Source of the DNA: Acidimicrobiales bacterium
GTDB lineage: Bacteria; Actinomycetota; Acidimicrobiia; Acidimicrobiales; MedAcidi-G1
Assembly: GCA_029577135.1 (NCBI GenBank)
Contig: JARQPW010000003.1
Coordinates: forward strand, 1 to 64,000
Direction: 5' to 3'
DNA length: 64,000 bases
A model generated the notes under the pieces. It saw nothing but the letters and a program-made list of their open reading frames with translations. It was not told the DNA's origin and searched no databases. A program made the translations under genes and the position numbers. Below are positions 33,125 through 42,881 of the stretch, piece after piece; positions within the stretch are counted from its first letter, which is position 1; every line of letters begins with the position of its first letter.

Positions 33125-34888
33125 CCGACCGCCCCCTCATAGGCCCGCAACAGCGCCGCATAGGCCGGAACGCCCAGGAGTTCGCCATGGGGGCCCTCGG
33201 CGGAGATACGGCCGTCCTCGAGGAACAGGACCCGGTCGGCGAGTCGGATCGTGGCCAGGCGGTGGGCGACCACGAGCAGCGTGTGCCCACCCTCGGACCG
33301 GAGGTTGCCGAGAATCGCCGTCTCGACCACCGGATCGACGGCGGACGTGGCGTCGTCGAGCAGGAGCACCCGGGGTCGGCGCAGGAGTGCCCTCGCCAGG
33401 GCGAGGCGCTGGCGCTGGCCGCCCGAGAGAGTGACGCCGCGCTCGCCGACCACGGTATCGAGTCCGGCCGGGAGGTCGCCGACGAAGTCTTCGGCTGCCA
33501 CGAGCCGCAGCACACGTGCGAGTTCGTCGTCGGCGACCTCCCGGTCGAAGACCAGGTTGCGGCGAACGGTGTCAGCGAACAGGTACGTCTCCTGGAAGAC
33601 CGGCGCCACCACGTCGGGAATGCCGTCGGCGCCGAGTTCGGAGACGTCGACACCCCCCAGCGTGATACGGCCGCCGGTCGCCGGCATCAGCCCGGAGAGG
33701 AGGTCGAAGAGGGTGCTCTTGCCCGAGCCGGTCGCTCCGACCAGGGCGACCGACTCGCCGGCAGCGACCCGGGCGGTCAGGCCGTCGAGTACCGGAGGAC
33801 CATCGTCGTACGTGAACGAGACACCCTCGAACGCCACCTCCACGGCTGCCGGGACCGGGGGTGGATCGGTCGGCCGGTCCTCGACACCGGTCGAGCAGAC
33901 CCCGTCCAGGCGGTCCATGGACACCACCGACCGGGGCATCTCCTGGAAGAAGAAGCCCAGAATCTCCATCGGGACTGCCAACAGGTTGAACAGGGCCATC
34001 GAGCGGACCACGTCCCCCACCGATGCGGAGCCCTGGTCGACCAGCCAGGAACCGAGGAGCAACACAACCAGGATCCCCAGGTTCGGCAGGGCGTAGACGA
34101 ACGGCAGGTACACTGCCCGCAGCCGGCCGATCTCTACCCGCTCGACGCGGAGGACGTCGGAGGCCTCGGCCAGTCGCTCCACCTCGTCGTCCTCGCGGCC
34201 GAGCGTCTTCACGACGAGGACGCCGTCGAGGCTCTCGTGGGCAATCCCCGACACCACGCCCACCGCCGCCTGGGCCCTCGCCGCCGGAGCCTCCACCGAC
34301 CGGGTGTACTGCTGGTTGAGCACCGCCAGCACCGGAAACAGGACGAGTGCCACGAGGGCGAAGAGCGGATGGACCACCAGCAGGCTGACGAGCGACAACA
34401 CGACGAGTGCCACCACGGACATCGAGTACGCGATGGGCATCAACATCGAAGCAGCGGTCTCGACGTCGGCGTCGGCGTGGGCGAGGAGCTGCCCGGCGGG
34501 GCGGGAGCGGTGGAACGACATCGGGGCGTCGAGGTAGTGGTCGAGGATGGCGAGGCGCCAGGTGCGCTGGGTCCGTGCGACGGCCGTGAAGTTGAAGAAC
34601 CGCCGCACCATCATCGAGACGCCCCGTACGACGCCGACCGCCGCGATTGCGGCGGCAGCGGCGAGTGCCGTGTCGCGGTCGACGCCCCCACCGTCGAGGC
34701 CCGGGAAGATCAGTTCGTCGGTGACGCGCCCCAGCACGACCGTGTAGCCGACGACCGCCACGGCGAAGACGTTTGCCCCGGTGATGCCGAGGAGGTACGG
34801 CAGGGGGTGCGCACGGAAGGACCGCAGGACGAGGCGGCCACCGCGCCGGAAGATGCCCTCCACCCGGGTCGACGCCGGACCGGGGCCG

Positions 34889-34902
<14 letters not shown>
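33121..34902 (-). CDS. ABC exporter, half-transporter with the degenerate Walker B
   Basis: 593 residues. Exporter transmembrane domain at about 35-320, then an ATPase with canonical Walker A (GATGSGKST), canonical signature (LSGGQRQR) but Walker [12 protein letters not shown], where the catalytic Glu is Asp. This fits the degenerate half of a heterodimeric exporter such as TM287/288, with the neighbour at 31259-33124 as partner. The open frame begins with TTG at 34902, overlapping the icd stop by 14 bases; a GTG at 34863 is an alternative start. Confidence 0.87.
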
Positions 34903-36085
<1,183 letters not shown>

Positions 36086-36092
36086 GGGTTCG

Positions 36093-36098
36093 ACCCTA
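36093..36098 (-). promoter_or_regulatory. -10 hexamer of a leaderless transcript (icd)
   Basis: TAGGGT on the reverse strand, seven bases before the ATG at 36085; shows that icd has its own promoter although folD lies just upstream. Confidence 0.5.
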
Positions 36099-36131
36099 CC
36101 GAGCGTGCGTTCCGGCTGGACGGGCGGAAAG

Positions 36132-36989
36132 TCAGACGAGTGAGCGCTCGGCGGCCTCGACGGTGTTTCGGAGCAGCATCGCCACCGTCGTCGGCCCCAC
36201 GCCGCCCAGCCGGGGCGTGATCCACGACGCCACCTCGCCGACCGACTCGTCGACGTCGGCAAGGAGCTTCTTGCCCTCCCAGGAGAGTCCGCCGCTCACG
36301 ACGACGGCACCGGGCTTCACCATGTCGGGCGTGACGAAGCCCGGGATCCCCACCGCGGCGACGACGATGTCGGCCTCCCGGGTGTGGTCGGCCAGGTCGG
36401 GGACGGCCGAGTGCACGACCGTGACGGCCGCGTTGGCGCCGGGGGCCTTGGTGGTGAGCAGCAGCGCCAGCGGGCGGCCCAGCGTCGGTCCCCGACCGAT
36501 GACCACGATGTGCTTCCCGGACACCTCGATGCCGTAGTGCACGAACATGGCCTGGATGCCGGCCGGGGTGCACGGCACCGGCCCTTCCTCCTGGAGAACC
36601 AGCTTGCCGAGGTTGGTGGGGTGGAGGCCGTCGGCGTCCTTGCCCGGGTCCATGGCGGACAGGGCGGCGTTGAAGTCGAAGCCCGACGGAACCGGATGCT
36701 GGATGATGTACCCGTCGACCGCGGGGTCCTCGTTGAAGGTGGCAACGGCATCGTCCAACGCCGCCGGCGAGGCATCGGCGGGCACGCTGATGTGCTGCGA
36801 CGTGAACCCGACGCTCTCGCAGGTCTCGTGCTTCTTGCGGACGTAGCCGGCGCTGGCGCCGTCGTCACCCACGAGGATCGTGCCGAGACCCGGCGTGACC
36901 CCCCTGGCGGCGAGCGCTTCGACCCGGGCGCGGACATCATCGAGCACGGCCTCGGCGACCGGCCCACCAGCGAGCAGTTGTGCGGTCAT
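36132..36989 (-). CDS. folD: FolD, methylene-THF dehydrogenase/cyclohydrolase
   Basis: 285 residues, the usual length. The catalytic Lys region [26 protein letters not shown], the NADP loop [11 protein letters not shown] and [12 protein letters not shown] are all in place. It interconverts 5,10-methylene-THF and 10-formyl-THF, the formyl donor used by PurN and PurH encoded just upstream. ATG at 36989 is preceded by TAGCGT eight bases away. It lies downstream of purH with a 58-base gap. Confidence 0.94.
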   Translation of the reverse strand: MTAQLLAGGPVAEAVLDDVRARVEALAARGVTPGLGTILVGDDGASAGYVRKKHETCESVGFTSQHISVPADASPAALDDAVATFNEDPAVDGYIIQHPVPSGFDFNAALSAMDPGKDADGLHPTNLGKLVLQEEGPVPCTPAGIQAMFVHYGIEVSGKHIVVIGRGPTLGRPLALLLTTKAPGANAAVTVVHSAVPDLADHTREADIVVAAVGIPGFVTPDMVKPGAVVVSGGLSWEGKKLLADVDESVGEVASWITPRLGGVGPTTVAMLLRNTVEAAERSLV

Positions 36990-36997
36990 GGCGGGGC

Positions 36998-37003
36998 ACG
37001 CTA
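36998..37003 (-). promoter_or_regulatory. -10 hexamer for folD
   Basis: TAGCGT on the reverse strand, eight bases before the ATG at 36989. Confidence 0.45.
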
Positions 37004-37047
37004 TCCCTCGATGGCCCCCGGCGGGTCGGTCCTTCGACCGGGTCCGG

Positions 37048-38586
37048 TCAGTGACGGAAGTGGCGTCGGCCGGTGAACACCATGGCCAGACCGGCCTCGT
37101 CAGCGGCCGCAATGACCTCGTCGTCGCGTACCGAACCGCCCGGCTGGATGACCGCCGTGGCACCGGCGTCGATGACGGCATCGAGGCCGTCGCGGAACGG
37201 AAAGAAGGCGTCGCTGGCGCAGGCGCCGCCGACGGCCCGACCTTCGGCCTTCTCCGCGGCGATACGGGCGGCGTCACGCCGATTCTGCTGGCCAGCCCCG
37301 ATGCCGACGGCCTGGCGGTCTTTGACGAGCACGATGGCGTTCGAGGTCACCCTGGCCGCCACCTTCCACGCCAAGGCGAGGTCGGCCCACTCAGAGTCGG
37401 TGGGTTCTCGGTCGGTTACCACCCTCCAGGCCGGCGGGTCATCATCGACCTGGTCGACGGTCTGGACGAGTAGCCCTCCGTCGATACTGCGTAAATCCAG
37501 GATCCAGTCGGCTCGCCCGGGGGGTGGGCCTTCAAGGATCCTCAGGTTGGCCCGGGCTCGGAGGGCCTCGAGGGCCTCAGGTTCGTAGGCCGGGGCCACG
37601 ACTACCTCGGTGAACACCTCGGAGAGCGGTTCGGCAACCGCCATGGTGACCAGTCGGTTGAGAGCCACGATTCCACCGAAGGCGGAGACGGAATCACAGC
37701 CGTGAGCTGCCTGGTAGGCGTCGGAGATGTTCTCGGCCACGGCCACCCCGCACGGGTTGGCATGCTTGACGACCACTGCGGCTGGCTCATCGCCCAGTTC
37801 GTTCACCAGGCGCCAGGCGGCCTCAGTGTCGAAGACGTTCAGGTAGGACAAGGCCTTGCCACCGTGGAGGATTGCTGCATCCCACCAACCGGTCAGGTCG
37901 ACGGCCCACCGGTACCGGGCTCCTGCTTGGTGGGGGTTCTCCCCGTAACGAAGTTCGTCGACCCGCTCCAGGCTTAGGTGCAGGGTGTCGGGAAGGACGG
38001 CGGCGGAGCCGGAGTCAGTGTCGGAAACCGGGAGGCCGGAATCGAACCAAGCCATAATTGACGCGTCGTAGGCAGCGGTATGGGAAAAAGCCCTACGGGC
38101 CAGGGCCAGTCGAGTGGATTCGGACAGGAGGTTGCCTGACCGCAACTCATCTAGAAGGCCCGGATAGTCGCTCGGGTCGACAACCACCCCCACGTGTGCA
38201 TGGTTCTTGGCCGCCGCCCGCACCATGGCCGACCCGCCGATGTCGATCATCTCGACGCCCGGCCATTCGGCGAACGGGTAGAGATTGGCTACCACCAGGT
38301 CGATCGGGGCGATTCCCCGGGACTCCAGGTCGGCCATGTGGTCGGGGTCGGACCGGTCGGCCAGGATCCCGCCGTGGATCGCCGGGTGGAGTGTCTTGAC
38401 CCGTCCGCCCAGCATCTCGGGAGCGCCGGTGACCTGGGCGACCTCGGTGACGGGCACGCCCTCGTCGGCCAGCAGCGAGGCGGTGCCCCCGCTGGATACG
38501 ACCTCCCAGCCGAGGTCGACGAGGCCACGGGCCAGGTCGACGATGCCGGCCTTGTCGTGGACGGAAAGCAGGGCGCGGGGACTCAC
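37048..38586 (-). CDS. purH: PurH, AICAR formyltransferase/IMP cyclohydrolase
   Basis: 512 residues, bifunctional. The N-terminal MGS-like cyclohydrolase domain has SVHDKAGIVDLA, SSGGTASLL and GGRVKTLHPAIHGG; the formyltransferase domain has VVKHANPCGVAV with the catalytic Lys-His and ends VFTGRRHFRH. It carries out the last two steps of IMP synthesis. GTG start overlaps the purN stop (GTGA), so PurN and PurH are made together. Some of the 3' half (about 37300-38160) is less GC-biased than its neighbours but the family motifs are unbroken. Confidence 0.95.
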   Translation of the reverse strand: MSPRALLSVHDKAGIVDLARGLVDLGWEVVSSGGTASLLADEGVPVTEVAQVTGAPEMLGGRVKTLHPAIHGGILADRSDPDHMADLESRGIAPIDLVVANLYPFAEWPGVEMIDIGGSAMVRAAAKNHAHVGVVVDPSDYPGLLDELRSGNLLSESTRLALARRAFSHTAAYDASIMAWFDSGLPVSDTDSGSAAVLPDTLHLSLERVDELRYGENPHQAGARYRWAVDLTGWWDAAILHGGKALSYLNVFDTEAAWRLVNELGDEPAAVVVKHANPCGVAVAENISDAYQAAHGCDSVSAFGGIVALNRLVTMAVAEPLSEVFTEVVVAPAYEPEALEALRARANLRILEGPPPGRADWILDLRSIDGGLLVQTVDQVDDDPPAWRVVTDREPTDSEWADLALAWKVAARVTSNAIVLVKDRQAVGIGAGQQNRRDAARIAAEKAEGRAVGGACASDAFFPFRDGLDAVIDAGATAVIQPGGSVRDDEVIAAADEAGLAMVFTGRRHFRH

Positions 38587-39158
38587 TCGGTTGCTCCCAC
38601 GACCTGTGGGGCTTCGAGCAATCGTCGGATCGTGTCGACGTAGAGCCGACGCTCGACCGCCTTGATGCGCTCGTGCAGGCTCGCCACGTCGTCGTCCGAC
38701 AGGACGGGCACGGTCTCCTGGGCCAGGATCGGCCCGGAGTCGACCTCGAGTTCGGCGTAGTGGACGGTGCAGCCGGTCACCTGCACCCCGTGGGCGAGGG
38801 CCTCGTCGACGGCGCGCCAGCCGGGGAACGCCGGCAACAGGGACGGGTGGGTGTTGAGGATCCGGCCGGCGAAGCGCTCGTAGATGGGCTGTTCGAGGAT
38901 GGTGCCGAACCCGGCCATGGCGATCAGGTCGATGTCGACAGCCTCGAGTTCAGCAGTGAGCTTCTCGGTGTAGGCGGTGCGGTCGAAGTCGTCGCCGAAC
39001 GAGTCACGCTCGACGACCGAGGTGGGGATGCCGTGCCCTTCGGCGACCTCGATCGCCCGGCAGGGGCGGTCGGCGACGACGAACGAGACCGGCAGTCCGG
39101 CGTCGGCCATGGCGTCGAGGATCGTCCCCGTGCCCGAGACCAGTACCGCGAGGCGCAT
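38583..39158 (-). CDS. purN: PurN, phosphoribosylglycinamide formyltransferase
   Basis: 191 residues. Catalytic Asn and His are in ILNTHPSLLPAFPG, and the Asp in ELEVDSGPILAQE. It transfers formyl from 10-formyl-THF to GAR, the third purine step. The family's N-terminal loop is VSGTGTILDA. The ATG at 39158 is fixed by TACGGT seven bases upstream; further in-frame starts lie inside the promoter. Coupled to purH by a GTGA overlap. Confidence 0.92.
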   Translation of the reverse strand: MRLAVLVSGTGTILDAMADAGLPVSFVVADRPCRAIEVAEGHGIPTSVVERDSFGDDFDRTAYTEKLTAELEAVDIDLIAMAGFGTILEQPIYERFAGRILNTHPSLLPAFPGWRAVDEALAHGVQVTGCTVHYAELEVDSGPILAQETVPVLSDDDVASLHERIKAVERRLYVDTIRRLLEAPQVVGATE

Positions 39159-39165
39159 AGCGGCG

Positions 39166-39171
39166 ACCGTA
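39166..39171 (-). promoter_or_regulatory. -10 hexamer of a leaderless transcript (purN-purH)
   Basis: TACGGT on the reverse strand, seven bases before the purN ATG. Confidence 0.5.
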
Positions 39172-39214
39172 CCAGCGGGGGTCGGCACGGCAATCCCGGA
39201 AATGGCAGTGGTTC

Positions 39215-40099
39215 TCAGAGTTCCGCGACGATCTCCACCATGAGCTCGCCGGCCTCGGTGGGGTTCAGCCCCACCTTGACGCCGGCCTCCCTGAGGGCCT
39301 CCATCTTGGCGTCGGCGGTGCCCTTGCCTCCCGAGACGATGGCTCCGGCATGGCCCATCTTCTTGCCCGGAGGGGCCGTCACGCCCGCCACGTAGGCGGA
39401 CACCGGCTTGGTCATGTGGTCACGGATGAAGGCCGCCGCCGCCTCTTCGGCGGAGCCGCCGATCTCACCGATCATCATGACGGCCTTCGTATCGGGATCG
39501 GCCTCGAACGCCTCGAGGCAGTCGATGAACGTCGTGCCTGGGACGGGATCGCCACCGATGCCGACGCAGGTCGTGCAGCCGATGCCCTTCTCCTTGAGCT
39601 CGTAGAGCGCCTGGTAGGTGAGGGTGCCGGACCGGCTCACGATGCCGACGGGGCCGCCGGCGAGGGCGATGTGGCCGGCGGTGATGCCGATGTTGCAACG
39701 ACCCGGCGAGATGATCCCGGGGCAGTTGGGGCCCAGCATCCGGACGCCGGGGAAGTCCCGCTTCAGCAGGTTGTAGAAGCGGGCCTCGTCGTGGGCCGGC
39801 ACTCCCTCGGTGATGGCGACGATGAACTCGACGCCCCCCTCGGCGGCCTCGATGACGGCATCGTGGACGCCGGGGGCGGGGATGAAGATGCACGAGGCGG
39901 TGGCGCCGGTGGCCTCGACGGCGTCGCCGACGTTGGCGAACACGGGCACGCCGTCGACATCGGTGCCGGCCTTCCTCGGGTTCGTGCCGGCGACGACCTG
40001 CGTGCCGTAGTCCCGGTTGAGGAGGCCGTAGTAGCGACCCTGGCTGCCGGTCAGCCCCTGGTAGACGACCCGGGTGGTCTCGTCGACGAAGATGCTCAT
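39215..40099 (-). CDS. sucD: Succinyl-CoA synthetase alpha subunit
   Basis: 294 residues. CoA-binding N terminus [24 protein letters not shown], and the active-site His in [12 protein letters not shown], which is phosphorylated during catalysis. With SucC it converts succinyl-CoA to succinate and makes ATP or GTP. The ATG overlaps the sucC stop (ATGA). It is followed by purN, which has its own promoter. Confidence 0.95.
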   Translation of the reverse strand: MSIFVDETTRVVYQGLTGSQGRYYGLLNRDYGTQVVAGTNPRKAGTDVDGVPVFANVGDAVEATGATASCIFIPAPGVHDAVIEAAEGGVEFIVAITEGVPAHDEARFYNLLKRDFPGVRMLGPNCPGIISPGRCNIGITAGHIALAGGPVGIVSRSGTLTYQALYELKEKGIGCTTCVGIGGDPVPGTTFIDCLEAFEADPDTKAVMMIGEIGGSAEEAAAAFIRDHMTKPVSAYVAGVTAPPGKKMGHAGAIVSGGKGTADAKMEALREAGVKVGLNPTEAGELMVEIVAEL

Positions 40100-41256
40100 G
40101 CTTCCGCCCCTTCGCCCGCATCCGCCAGGGCGACGGCCATTCGTGCGGCTTCGAGCATCGTCGGCGCCATCTGCAACGACTCCGAGAGGTGGGCGTCGAG
40201 GATCCTCCGGCCCTCGTCGGCATTCGTGCCGTCGAGTCGGATCACGATCGGCGACCCGATGGCGACCCGGCGTAGCGCCTCGACGATGCCGTTGGCGACC
40301 TCGTCACCCCGGGTGATGCCGCCGAAGATGTTGATGAAGATGGACCGGACCGAAGGGTCGTTGTTGATGACCTCGAGCGCTCCGGCCATGACATCGGCGT
40401 TGGCGCCGCCACCGATGTCGAGGAAGTTGGCCGGGCTGCCACCCACCTGGTTGACGACGTCGACCGTCGACATGGCGAGGCCGGCGCCGTTGGCGATCAC
40501 CCCGACCGACCCGTCGAGGCCGACGTACTGGAGGCCCTTGGCGTGGGCAGCGGTCTCGCGCTCGTCGCGGGTCTGGGTCCCGTCGAACTCGGCATAGGAC
40601 TCGTGGCGGAACACCGAGTTGTCGTCGAGCGTGACCTTGGCGTCGAGGACGTGGACCCGGCCGTCTTCGGTGAGGATCAGGGGGTTGATCTCGACGAGGT
40701 CGGCGTCGCCGTCCACGTACGACTCGTAGAGCATGCCGAGGATGTCGACGGCGCCCTCGACGGCCGCCTCGGGCAGGCCGGCTGCCGCCACCCAGTCGCG
40801 TGTCGTGGCCTCGTCGAGGCCGTCGACGGGGTCAACCCAGATCTTGGCGATGGCGTCGGGGTTCTCGTCGGCGACCGCCTCGATCTCCACGCCGCCCTCG
40901 ACGGAGAGCATCCCGAGGTGCTTCTTGGCGGACCGGTCGAGGGTGAACGAGGCGTAGTACTCCTCGGCGATGTCAGAGGCCTGTTCGATCCAGACCCGGC
41001 CCACGACGTGGCCAGAGATGTCGAGGCCGAGGATGTTTCCGGCATGTTCGCGGACGTCGTCGATGGTTTCGGCGAACTTGACCCCGCCGGCCTTGCCCCG
41101 CCCTCCGGTGTGGACCTGGGCCTTGACCATGACGGGTGTGCCGAGCCGCTCGGCGGCCGCCACCGCCTCGTCCACGGTGAAGGCGACCTCCCCCGGGGAG
41201 ATGGGCATGCCGTACCCGGCGAAGAACTGCTTGCCCTGGTACTCGAAGAGGTCCAC
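40096..41256 (-). CDS. sucC: Succinyl-CoA synthetase beta subunit
   Basis: 386 residues, ATP-grasp fold. N-terminal LFEYQGKQFFAGYGMP, VKAQVHTGGRGKAGGV for nucleotide binding, EINPLILTEDGRVHVLDAK for the metal, and a C-terminal GGANADVMAGA / NIFGGITRGDEVA ligase domain. It gives the nucleotide-binding half of the TCA ligase. GTG start at 41256 with GGGAG upstream. It is the first gene of the reverse-strand TCA/purine run. Confidence 0.95.
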   Translation of the reverse strand: MDLFEYQGKQFFAGYGMPISPGEVAFTVDEAVAAAERLGTPVMVKAQVHTGGRGKAGGVKFAETIDDVREHAGNILGLDISGHVVGRVWIEQASDIAEEYYASFTLDRSAKKHLGMLSVEGGVEIEAVADENPDAIAKIWVDPVDGLDEATTRDWVAAAGLPEAAVEGAVDILGMLYESYVDGDADLVEINPLILTEDGRVHVLDAKVTLDDNSVFRHESYAEFDGTQTRDERETAAHAKGLQYVGLDGSVGVIANGAGLAMSTVDVVNQVGGSPANFLDIGGGANADVMAGALEVINNDPSVRSIFINIFGGITRGDEVANGIVEALRRVAIGSPIVIRLDGTNADEGRRILDAHLSESLQMAPTMLEAARMAVALADAGEGAEA

Positions 41257-41388
41257 CCGTGTCTCCCGTGGTCGTGCAGCCCGGGCGTCGCCCGCCCCGC
41301 CGATGCAGCGATACTAGGCAGGCGCTGCATCGGCCCATCCACCCGGATGGCGTTGCAGCCGTCACACCCGCCAAGCATCGGAGGATCC

Positions 41389-41871
41389 GTGCCCGTCGCC
41401 CAAGGCGTCACGATCGACACCCGGCGAGCCGTCATCATCGGCCTGGCGGGCATCGCCTCGGCGATCGGCATCCTGGTGCTGATGCTCTGGATGGCCGGCA
41501 CCGACGGCACCATCGAGGTGCGCCTCGGCGACAGCGACTTCCGGGGCATCGACGCCGCCAACCTGTCGACCGAGATCGCCGACAACGGACCGGTGGCGTT
41601 CCCCGACCTGGTCGGCCGGGACCGCCCGATCTGGGTGGCGCACGGCGGCTCCGACCCGGCGACCGGCTGGTCCTCCTTCTTCGCCCGGGTTCCCGGGAAG
41701 AGCGCCGACTGCCTCGTGCAGTGGGACGCCGATCGGGAGGTCTTCGTCGACTCGTGCGACGCCACCACCACCTTCCCACCCGATGGCGACGGCCTCGAGC
41801 AGTTGGCCTGGCGGGTCCTCGACGGCGAACTGCGCATCTTGATCAACGCCCCTGGCGAGACCGGGGGGTGA
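41389..41871 (+). CDS. Membrane-anchored Rieske-fold-like protein without cluster ligands
   Basis: 160 residues: a membrane helix at about 12-33 (AVIIGLAGIASAIGILVLML) and an outer domain. The C-terminal part reads like a Rieske domain: C-L-V-Q-W-D at the place of the family's G-C-x-V block, F-V-D-S-C-D-A-T-T-T-F at the place of C-P-C-H-G-S-x-F, then a terminal strand VLDGELRILI. The two disulfide cysteines are kept (15 residues apart), but all four iron ligands (two Cys, two His) are replaced. So it should not carry [2Fe-2S]. GTG at 41389 with GGAGG upstream. Assignment by pattern only. Confidence 0.6.
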   Translation: MPVAQGVTIDTRRAVIIGLAGIASAIGILVLMLWMAGTDGTIEVRLGDSDFRGIDAANLSTEIADNGPVAFPDLVGRDRPIWVAHGGSDPATGWSSFFARVPGKSADCLVQWDADREVFVDSCDATTTFPPDGDGLEQLAWRVLDGELRILINAPGETGG

Positions 41872-41875
41872 GCGC

Positions 41876-42589
41876 ATGACCGACCGCATCTACCTGCGCG
41901 ACGCCGACCTGCGGTCCTTCCAGGCCACGGTCGTGGCGTTCGACGACGACCGCATCGAACTGGACCGCACCGCCTTCTACGCCACCAGTGGCGGCCAGCC
42001 CCACGACACCGGCCACCTGGTGTGGGCCACCGGCGCCGCCCAGGTCCTCGACGTGCGCTCCGACGCCGACCGGGTGCTCCACACGCTCGCCGGACCGATC
42101 CCCGAGGTCGGCACGACCGTGACGGGCGAGGTCGACGACGGGCGCCGACGCCACATGATGCGCACCCACACCGCCATGCACATCCTCTGCGGGGTCATCT
42201 GGCGGGACTGGTTGCGGGTGGTGACCGGAGGGAACATGGATGCCCTGGCTGGTCGCATGGACTTCGAGTTCGCCGAACTGCCGGAGGGGTTCGCCGGGCA
42301 CCTCGAGGAGCTCTGCAACGCCGAGATCGATGCCGATCGACCGGTCGAGGTCTCGTTCCTGCCGCGGGACGAGGCGGTGCTGGACCGCGACCTGATCCGC
42401 ACCAAGGTGAACCTGATCCCCGACTACGTCACCGAGATCCGCGTCGTGGACATCGTCGGCCTCGACAAGCAGGCCGACGGCGGCACGCACGTCTCGTCGA
42501 CCGGCCAGGTGGGACGCATCGAGGTCACCAAGACGGAGTCGAAGGGCAAGGGATTCAAACGTGTCCGCTTCGTGCTGCACGAGGAGTGA
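41876..42589 (+). CDS. AlaX-like misacylated-tRNA deacylase (Thr/Ala-tRNA synthetase second additional domain)
   Basis: 237 residues. The editing-domain zinc motif HTAMH is at residues 98-102, and the second motif is D-G-G-T-H at 201-205, where Cys is normal. The N-terminal FYATSGGQPHDTG block is typical of AlaX proteins, which remove Ser or Gly from wrongly charged tRNA-Ala in trans. Asp can bind zinc, so activity may be kept. The ATG is four bases after the preceding stop. Confidence 0.83.
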   Translation: MTDRIYLRDADLRSFQATVVAFDDDRIELDRTAFYATSGGQPHDTGHLVWATGAAQVLDVRSDADRVLHTLAGPIPEVGTTVTGEVDDGRRRHMMRTHTAMHILCGVIWRDWLRVVTGGNMDALAGRMDFEFAELPEGFAGHLEELCNAEIDADRPVEVSFLPRDEAVLDRDLIRTKVNLIPDYVTEIRVVDIVGLDKQADGGTHVSSTGQVGRIEVTKTESKGKGFKRVRFVLHEE

Positions 42590-42655
42590 ATGCAGGCCCC
42601 CACAAGACCGTGATGGCATGCTGTGGGTCGACCGCGACCCCCAAGGAGCGCCGTA

Positions 42656-42868
42656 ATGAGCAGTGCCACATTCGAATGCGCAAAGTGCCGCCACCGGGAG
42701 GCCGAGACCGGTGAGATCCGCACCACTGGCGGCGGAGCATCCCGGTACCTGAACGTCCAGAACCAGAAGTTCGGCTACGCGGCCTGTGCGTCGTGCGGCT
42801 ACACCGAGTTCTACAGAATGGACGGTGGCGGTAAGGGAAGGATGATCCTCGACGCCTTGACCAACTGA
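42656..42868 (+). CDS. Zn-ribbon nucleic-acid-binding protein (DUF2082 type)
   Basis: 70 residues with two CxxC knuckles: FECAKCRH at the N terminus and YAACASCGYTEFY later, with the GEIRTTGGG and NVQNQKFGY linker that marks PF09855-like proteins. Small Zn-ribbon, probably contacts RNA or DNA; no process is known. ATG at 42656 has AAGGAG eight bases upstream. Monocistronic in appearance, between the AlaX and acyltransferase genes. Confidence 0.82.
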   Translation: MSSATFECAKCRHREAETGEIRTTGGGASRYLNVQNQKFGYAACASCGYTEFYRMDGGGKGRMILDALTN

Positions 42869-42881
42869 TCAGACCCCGACG

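Noticed and set aside
37048-38586. Possible foreign or mosaic purH
   Set aside because: Part of the gene looks slightly less GC-rich, but all PurH motifs are intact, purN overlap is normal, and the shift is weak compared with the sdh segment.
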